A stretch of DNA of 64,000 bases, from contig CAYGNP010000005.1 in NCBI GenBank assembly GCA_964351365.1, positions 1 through 64,000 of the forward strand, in the 5' to 3' direction. The notes under the pieces are model-generated. The model searched no databases, was not told the DNA's origin, and worked only from the letters and a program-made list of their open reading frames with translations. Made by a program: the position numbers and the translations under genes. This document shows, piece after piece, positions 59,328 to 64,000 of the stretch; position 1 is the stretch's first letter; every line of letters begins with the position of its first letter. Origin of the DNA: UBA1672 sp964351365 (GTDB taxonomy: Bacteria; Pseudomonadota; Alphaproteobacteria; Micavibrionales; Micavibrionaceae).

Positions 59328-60848
59328 TTAACGGGCACAAGGATCGTTGTACGTATCGAATTTATCGCCAACAACCACCCAACCCTTTTCCATTAAATCA
59401 CTATCACGCTTGGCCGATTCTTCAATCACCACCGCAGCAGGATTTTTATTTTGCGCCTGAACATTCTTCTGCAAAAGCTCAAGCCCCTTCCTCGCTTTAT
59501 CAGAAAGCTCAACATCCGGCAAGTTAATGATATCACCTTCCGTCAAAGGCGGATTTTCTAATAGCGCTGCAGACTTGCCCTTTTTACTCTCCTGCTCAAC
59601 AGGAACGCGCGCCTTGCCCGCCATTAACCGCTGCCCATCCGGGCCCTCAACCATCTGCCCAATCACCACACCGTGCCCATAGAAATACGTATTCCCATCC
59701 AGCGTTATCCCGCGCGGAGACAGCGTTAGAACCTGCGCATAATCCATGTCATCACTAATCAATGCCGCCTCATCAGCAACTGCGCCTCGACCGCTGTTCG
59801 CCAATGCATCCATCATCAAAATAATTAAGCCCTGCTGGCTGACATAAAGGCTTTTTGCAGAGTGATCATGCGTGCCTCCACCGCCGTAATAATAACGCTG
59901 CCACAGCACAGCCCCATCCCCGGCATCCAGCAAGGCAAGCCAGGTCCCAAGCGCACCGCCATTGCCCGGCACAACATCCCCAAAGGCCAAAATATAATCA
60001 TCACGGTAACTCTCTGCCGTATTAAACTTGGCCGATAATCCGCGGCTATACTCATTCTGCCAGACCAAAGACAAATCCGTACTAAGCGCCATCGCAAAGG
60101 CCAAATTCTTTCCTGCACCATTTTCGAAATAACCCGTTGCGATATACCCACTCCCCAAACCCTTCTTTTTCAATACAGCAAGGCTCAAAATTTCACTTTT
60201 ATTCCCCACGCTATAGGCTCGTTTTTTGACCATTTCTCCGGCCTTGTTTAACGTCACAACCGCCCCGTTTTTCAGAACAGGGGCATCGGCCTCCGGTCCA
60301 AGCTTGCGCACATATGACACCGAAATGACCCACCCCGACCCATCAATTGAGGGAATAATATCCGAAACAAATAAATCATCTCTCTCATCCGCATGGATCT
60401 TTTGCGATCGCAACATGAAATCTTTGTCAAAAAAACCGAGCCAGATTTCCGCGCGCGCTTTTTTAATTTGCGCCAACACGACATACCCCTCCGGCGTGGG
60501 CAACATTTTTATGACATCCTGCAGATCTGAAACCACCTGAGCGCGCTCTCGTGTCTTGCGCCCCAACCGGTCAAACGTGACAAACACCAATTCATTAATT
60601 TCTGACCCCACCTTTCGGCGTTTTCCGGCGGCGACGACACCGCCCCCCTCATGGGGCAATATCGTGTCAAACCCTTCATCATACTCAGGAACACCATAGA
60701 GAGTATTCCACACCGTATATGCGCCCGGCTCAGCTTTGTGCAATTTCGTCACCATCTCATAGGGCGGATTGCACTCCGGCTCCTGCGCTAAAACACCTGC
60801 AGCAGGCAGGCACAACAAAACCATAAGTGCTAAAAATCTATTGAGCAT
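59328..60848 (-). CDS. Secreted protein of unknown function, possible beta-propeller
   Basis: 506 aa from the ATG at 60848 (MLNRFLALMVLLCLPAAGVL, signal peptide cleaved after LAQ); upstream frame is unlikely to be used. The mature part has repeated beta-rich units of 40-50 residues (GGGVVAAGKRRKVG, GYVVLAQIKKA, GSGYIATGYFENG, DYILAFGDVVPGNGG), which suggests a propeller. The C-terminus is charged. Not assigned to a named family. It precedes rluD on the same strand. Confidence 0.65.
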   Translation of the reverse strand: MLNRFLALMVLLCLPAAGVLAQEPECNPPYEMVTKLHKAEPGAYTVWNTLYGVPEYDEGFDTILPHEGGGVVAAGKRRKVGSEINELVFVTFDRLGRKTRERAQVVSDLQDVIKMLPTPEGYVVLAQIKKARAEIWLGFFDKDFMLRSQKIHADERDDLFVSDIIPSIDGSGWVISVSYVRKLGPEADAPVLKNGAVVTLNKAGEMVKKRAYSVGNKSEILSLAVLKKKGLGSGYIATGYFENGAGKNLAFAMALSTDLSLVWQNEYSRGLSAKFNTAESYRDDYILAFGDVVPGNGGALGTWLALLDAGDGAVLWQRYYYGGGGTHDHSAKSLYVSQQGLIILMMDALANSGRGAVADEAALISDDMDYAQVLTLSPRGITLDGNTYFYGHGVVIGQMVEGPDGQRLMAGKARVPVEQESKKGKSAALLENPPLTEGDIINLPDVELSDKARKGLELLQKNVQAQNKNPAAVVIEESAKRDSDLMEKGWVVVGDKFDTYNDPCAR

Positions 60849-60943
60849 TGGGGCGTTCGCAGTTAGGGTTAACAGCTGATTCGAGTGAATATATTGATCA
60901 TAAAACAACAGTTCTGCGCCTATAATAAAGGTGAACGCAATAA

Positions 60944-61975
60944 ATGTCTATCAAACTTCTGATCATCACCGACGCATGGCACCCACAGGTCAACGGCGTT
61001 GTGCGCACTTACGAACATCTATGCACAGAACTAATAAAAAAAGGGCACATCGTTGAAATCATAGGCCCCGCAAATTTTGCCGTAGCCTTACCCATGCCCT
61101 TTTACCCCGAAATCAAACTGGTCATGCGCCCCCACAGGCGCTTAAAACGCCTGATAAAAGACTTCAATCCCGATAAAATCCATATCGCAACCGAAGGTCC
61201 TCTGGGCTGGGCGGCGCGCGAATACTGCATGAAAAACAACATTAAATTCACAACCTGCTACCACACACAATTCCCCGATTACGTCGCCAAACGCTTTGCA
61301 TGGCTTATCCCCCCGCTTTACAATGCCATGCACAGGCTGGCCATTAAATGGGTACGCCAATTCCACAAACCCTCCTCTGCTGTGATGGTCGCCACCAAAA
61401 GCCTGGAAGCTCAGCTCCTTGATTGGGGCTTTACCACCCCCATCAAACATTTGACCCGCGGCGCAGATTTCAATATTTTCTACCCCGGCGAAAAAAGCGC
61501 ACTCCCCCCCTTTAAAAAGCCAGTGGCCCTTTATGTAGGCCGCCTGGCCATCGAAAAAAATCTAGAGGCCTTCCTGGACATGCGCTGGCCCGGCGATAAA
61601 ATTCTGGTGGGGGATGGCCCCATCCGCTCAAACCTTGAAAAGAATTACCCGGACGCCCTGTTCGTCGGCAAAAAATCAAATAAGGAACTCGCCGATTACT
61701 ACCGCGCCAGTGATGTCTTCATCTTCCCCTCCAAAACTGACACCTTCGGGATTGTCCTCATCGAGGCACTGGCCTGCGGCCTGCCGGTTGCCGCCTACCC
61801 CGTTATGGGGCCCAAAGACATCATCACATCCCCGGAATTAGGCGCGCTGGACGAAGATCTTGAAAAAGCTGCCCGCACGGCCATATCATGCGCCAACAGG
61901 CAAAAATGCGCAGGCCATGTGCGCGAACATTACAGCTGGGCTCTAGCCGGAGACCAGTTTTTAGCGGCATTATAA
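60944..61975 (+). CDS. GT4-family glycosyltransferase
   Basis: 343 aa GT-B fold enzyme. N-terminal DAWHPQVNGVVRTYEHLCTE, ATEGPLGWAAREYC, LTRGADFNIFYPG and the donor-site motif FPSKTDTFGIVLIEALACGL are those of bacterial GT4 lipid glycosyltransferases (for example mannosyl- or glucosyl-diacylglycerol enzymes). Uses an NDP-sugar; acceptor not known. Cytoplasmic or membrane-associated. cpdR follows on the same strand. Confidence 0.88.
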   Translation: MSIKLLIITDAWHPQVNGVVRTYEHLCTELIKKGHIVEIIGPANFAVALPMPFYPEIKLVMRPHRRLKRLIKDFNPDKIHIATEGPLGWAAREYCMKNNIKFTTCYHTQFPDYVAKRFAWLIPPLYNAMHRLAIKWVRQFHKPSSAVMVATKSLEAQLLDWGFTTPIKHLTRGADFNIFYPGEKSALPPFKKPVALYVGRLAIEKNLEAFLDMRWPGDKILVGDGPIRSNLEKNYPDALFVGKKSNKELADYYRASDVFIFPSKTDTFGIVLIEALACGLPVAAYPVMGPKDIITSPELGALDEDLEKAARTAISCANRQKCAGHVREHYSWALAGDQFLAAL

Positions 61976-62032
61976 ATCTGCCCGTATAATAATGATTTGC
62001 CTTCCAGCACACTTTGCATCATATCTATTTCT

Positions 62033-62404
62033 ATGGCAAAGATACTGATCGCCGAAGATGACGGCTCAATGCTGAACTTTCTCTCCCTCGCCCTCAAACG
62101 CGCAGGCCACAATGTCATAAGCGCAACCAACGGCCTCAGCGCCCTGAACGCCCTCACCGAAAATCAGGATTATGACCTCCTCCTCACAGATATCGTCATG
62201 CCTGGCATTGACGGCATAGAGCTCGCGCAAAAAGCCAAAGAAATCGCCCCGGATATAAAAATCATGTTCATCACCGGATTTGCGGCTATGGCGATGGAAT
62301 CAGCCAAAAATGCCGAAAACCCGAACACACAGCTCCTCTCGAAACCCTTCCACCTGAATGACCTGGTCGAAAAAGTCGACGCCATCTTAAAGGAAAAACC
62401 ATGA
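62033..62404 (+). CDS. cpdR: CpdR-type receiver protein
   Basis: 123 aa from the ATG at 62033 (MAKILIAEDDGSMLNFLSLA). Single receiver domain with acidic pocket D9/D10, phosphoacceptor D53 (LLLTDIVMPGIDG) and conserved Lys in LLSKPFHLNDL. The sequence is close to alphaproteobacterial CpdR, which is phosphorylated through CckA-ChpT and controls ClpXP proteolysis in the cell cycle. Assignment by similarity; a related stand-alone receiver cannot be excluded. Confidence 0.8.
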   Translation: MAKILIAEDDGSMLNFLSLALKRAGHNVISATNGLSALNALTENQDYDLLLTDIVMPGIDGIELAQKAKEIAPDIKIMFITGFAAMAMESAKNAENPNTQLLSKPFHLNDLVEKVDAILKEKP

Positions 62405-62474
62405 ACCGGCGCTAGCCCACCTTCCGGCGAGCCCCCTTCGCCAAAACTTTATCCTATCCTGCGTAACTTTAACC

Positions 62475-62503
62475 TTGAACTTTTACTCAAACCCCGATAA
62501 ATC
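62475..62503 (+). promoter_or_regulatory. Promoter of tRNA-Val
   Basis: TTGAAC (62475-62480), 17-nt spacer, TAAATC (62498-62503), 24 nt before the tRNA. Confidence 0.5.
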
Positions 62504-62526
62504 TATCCCCTTATCGCATCTAGAGT

Positions 62527-62601
62527 GGGCGGTTAGCTCAGCGGTAGAGCACTTGCTCGACACGCAAGGGGTCGTTGGTTCAATCCCAATACCGCCCACC
62601 A
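62527..62601 (+). tRNA. tRNA-Val (GAC anticodon) with C33
   Basis: 75 nt with encoded CCA: acceptor GGGCGGT/ACCGCCC, anticodon stem CTTGC/GCAAG, loop TCGACAC. The anticodon reads GAC. Position 33, nearly always T, is C here, and position 38 is also C. D- and T-arms are normal. Confidence 0.9.
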
Positions 62602-62614
62602 TTTTCCAAAAACT

Positions 62615-62654
62615 CTCATAATCACGATCACCACTTAAGTGGTTATATTATGAG
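62615..62654. other. Nested palindrome between tRNA-Val and rimB-rimK
   Basis: Outer arms CTCATAAT (62615-62622) and ATTATGAG (62647-62654) enclose the perfect 14-bp palindrome ACCACTTAAGTGGT (62630-62643). No T-run follows directly, so it may be a protein-binding site or a factor-dependent terminator rather than an intrinsic one. Confidence 0.5.
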
Positions 62655-62677
62655 CCGAGGAGTAAAAGCTATTTACC

Positions 62678-64000
62678 CTACTTCTTGGTAACAGGGCCCT
62701 TTTTCACATTCTTCTCAATCGCCTGAATCATGAGACCCGCAATATCCTTGCCCGTAATATCCTCAATCCCCTCCAGCCCCGGCGAAGAATTAATCTCCAG
62801 AACCTTTGGCCCGTCCTTGGAGCGAATAATATCCACCCCCGCAACCACCAGCCCCATTGCCTTGGCCGCGTTCACGGCAATTCTGCGCTCCTGCGCGGTA
62901 ATGCGCACCGCGCTCGCGCTGCCCCCCAGATGAAGATTTGCGCGAAACTCACCTGCCGCCGCCTTACGCTGCATCGAGCCCACAACCTTGCCATCAATCA
63001 CAAAGCACCGAATATCCTCCCCATGTGCTTCCTTGATAAATTCCTGCACAAGAATATTGGCGTTCAAACTCTTAAAGGCGTTAATCACGCTCTCCGCCGC
63101 CTTGTTGGTCTCCGCCAGAACCACGCCGCGCCCCTGCGTCCCCTCCAGCAATTTCACAACCAGCGGCGCGCCATTCACCATATTGATAATCTCGCGCGTA
63201 TCCACAGGCGAATTTGCAAAACCTGTCGTCGGCATCGGAATGCGCTTATTCGATAATTCCTGCAACGATCGCAATTTATCCCGCGACTTCGTAATCGCCA
63301 CTGCCCCGTTCAGGCAATACGCCCCAATCGCAGCAAACTGGCGCGTAATCGCACATCCATAAAACGTCATCACCGGCTTGATCCGCGGAATAACCGCATC
63401 CACTTCATCTAAAAGCTCACCCCCGCGATAATGAACCTCCGGCTTTTTCGAACTGATATTCATATAACACTGACTTATATTAACAAAGCGAACCTCGTGC
63501 CCGCGCTCTTCACCGGCCTCAATAATGCGTTTGTTTGAATATAGATCCGGATTACTCGCCAGCAGCAAAATTCTCAATCCCGCCCTCTTCCGCACTTCGG
63601 CGCTATAATGCTTGATTGCACTCTCCTCCGAGATTTTACCCAAACAAAACGACGCATCCGGATCAATCAACGTCCGCCCCGTCATCGCCTCCCGCCCGAT
63701 CAACATCCGGTACCCCATCGCATCACGATTGGTCAGTGTGACTTCAATATCCCAAACCTCCCCACCCAAAGACAGCGGCGTGCGGATAACAAGACGCTGC
63801 TCCTTATCCCCGCTCGAGCTTTTTACCGCCCGCTGGTCCACAACAAGAGCGCGGCAACTTTGAATAATTTTACGGTTATCCTGCACGGGATGAATATCAA
63901 AATGAACGTGCTTCTTACCCGCACTTTCAAACGTATGAATGTTAAACGCATGCAAAGACGATGTTTTCGCACCGCTATCAATGCGCGCCTTGATCGCCGT
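62678..64000 (-). CDS. RimB-RimK fusion: retropepsin-like domain with ATP-grasp glutamate ligase, 5' end outside window
   Basis: 441 codons are visible and the frame is open to the window edge. The first residues (AIKARIDSGAKTSSLHAFNI) contain the D-S/T-G-A-x-T-S-x-L-H-A signature of RimB/DUF785 aspartic-protease-like proteins. From ~residue 145 comes a RimK-type ATP-grasp ligase (LRILLLASNPDLYSNKRIIE, GAPLVVKLLEGTQGRGVVLA, VQEFIKEAHGEDIRCFVIDG, VLEINSSPGLEGIE). RimK adds glutamates to ribosomal protein S6 in E. coli; RimB can process them in Pseudomonas. The fusion puts both on one chain. The internal TTG at 63955 is not the true start. Confidence 0.87.
   Translation of the reverse strand, partial: TAIKARIDSGAKTSSLHAFNIHTFESAGKKHVHFDIHPVQDNRKIIQSCRALVVDQRAVKSSSGDKEQRLVIRTPLSLGGEVWDIEVTLTNRDAMGYRMLIGREAMTGRTLIDPDASFCLGKISEESAIKHYSAEVRKRAGLRILLLASNPDLYSNKRIIEAGEERGHEVRFVNISQCYMNISSKKPEVHYRGGELLDEVDAVIPRIKPVMTFYGCAITRQFAAIGAYCLNGAVAITKSRDKLRSLQELSNKRIPMPTTGFANSPVDTREIINMVNGAPLVVKLLEGTQGRGVVLAETNKAAESVINAFKSLNANILVQEFIKEAHGEDIRCFVIDGKVVGSMQRKAAAGEFRANLHLGGSASAVRITAQERRIAVNAAKAMGLVVAGVDIIRSKDGPKVLEINSSPGLEGIEDITGKDIAGLMIQAIEKNVKKGPVTKK

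Overview
The window is chromosomal DNA from an alphaproteobacterium. The evidence is gene order as much as single genes: DUF484-xerC with priA and a small transaldolase; zapE-mdh-sucC-sucD-sucA-sucB-lpdA; dgt divergent from erpA followed by xth; SPOR-nagZ-scpA-scpB-tatA-tatB-tatC; dcd-murA-hisG-UPF0262-infA-maf-rng; and a CpdR-type receiver protein. Moderate GC and several unfamiliar secreted cell-wall proteins would suit a deep-branching lineage such as the Micavibrionales, but that placement is inference.

Layout. 1-4494: partial priA, transaldolase, a RHH/PIN toxin-antitoxin pair, DUF484, a four-helix-bundle gene between purine and pyrimidine tracts, and xerC. 4497-25009: the TCA block. lpdA, sucB, sucA, sucD, sucC and mdh are all on the minus strand in the order expected for alphaproteobacteria, but every junction from mdh to lpdA is opened by other genes: a deaminase, thiE-thiD-thiL, two pairs of unknown paralogues, sodC, and a plus-strand cell-wall group (coiled-coil protein, SLT/M23 hydrolase, SLT protein). 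ThiE, ThiD and ThiL make thiamine diphosphate, the cofactor of SucA. 25096-32520: zapE, the tat genes (including a 59-residue tatA), scpAB, nagZ, a SPOR protein and dgt. 32521-33312: erpA preceded by a duplicate of its own 5' end and an AT-rich insert. 33321-38972: xth, a lipoprotein hydrolase, a small secreted protein, a Tat-signal SDR, a racemase, DUF4197 and a hydrolase. 38988-44914: two tRNA-Thr genes and the dcd to rng block.

44942-47960 is an accessory island. A 311-bp segment holding tRNA-Phe and the 5' end of a cupin/DUF2867 gene is present twice, and a GC-rich MORN-like gene lies between the copies. The strand composition of the island is opposite to that of the flanks. 48021-64000: a FecR/RTX-like surface protein, glpK-glpD, a receiver protein with a hybrid kinase, YjbH, rluD with a secreted partner, a GT4 glycosyltransferase, cpdR, tRNA-Val and a partial RimB-RimK fusion.

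The most unusual pattern is shared by the erpA and tRNA-Phe loci. In both, the promoter, ribosome-binding region and first codons of a resident gene are duplicated. A compositionally foreign ORF sits directly behind the truncated leader ORF, by an ATGA overlap or 3 nt after its stop, and the intact resident gene follows. No transposase is visible at either site. The outer plus strand is C-rich over G almost throughout, so the window probably lies on one replichore with the minus strand leading.
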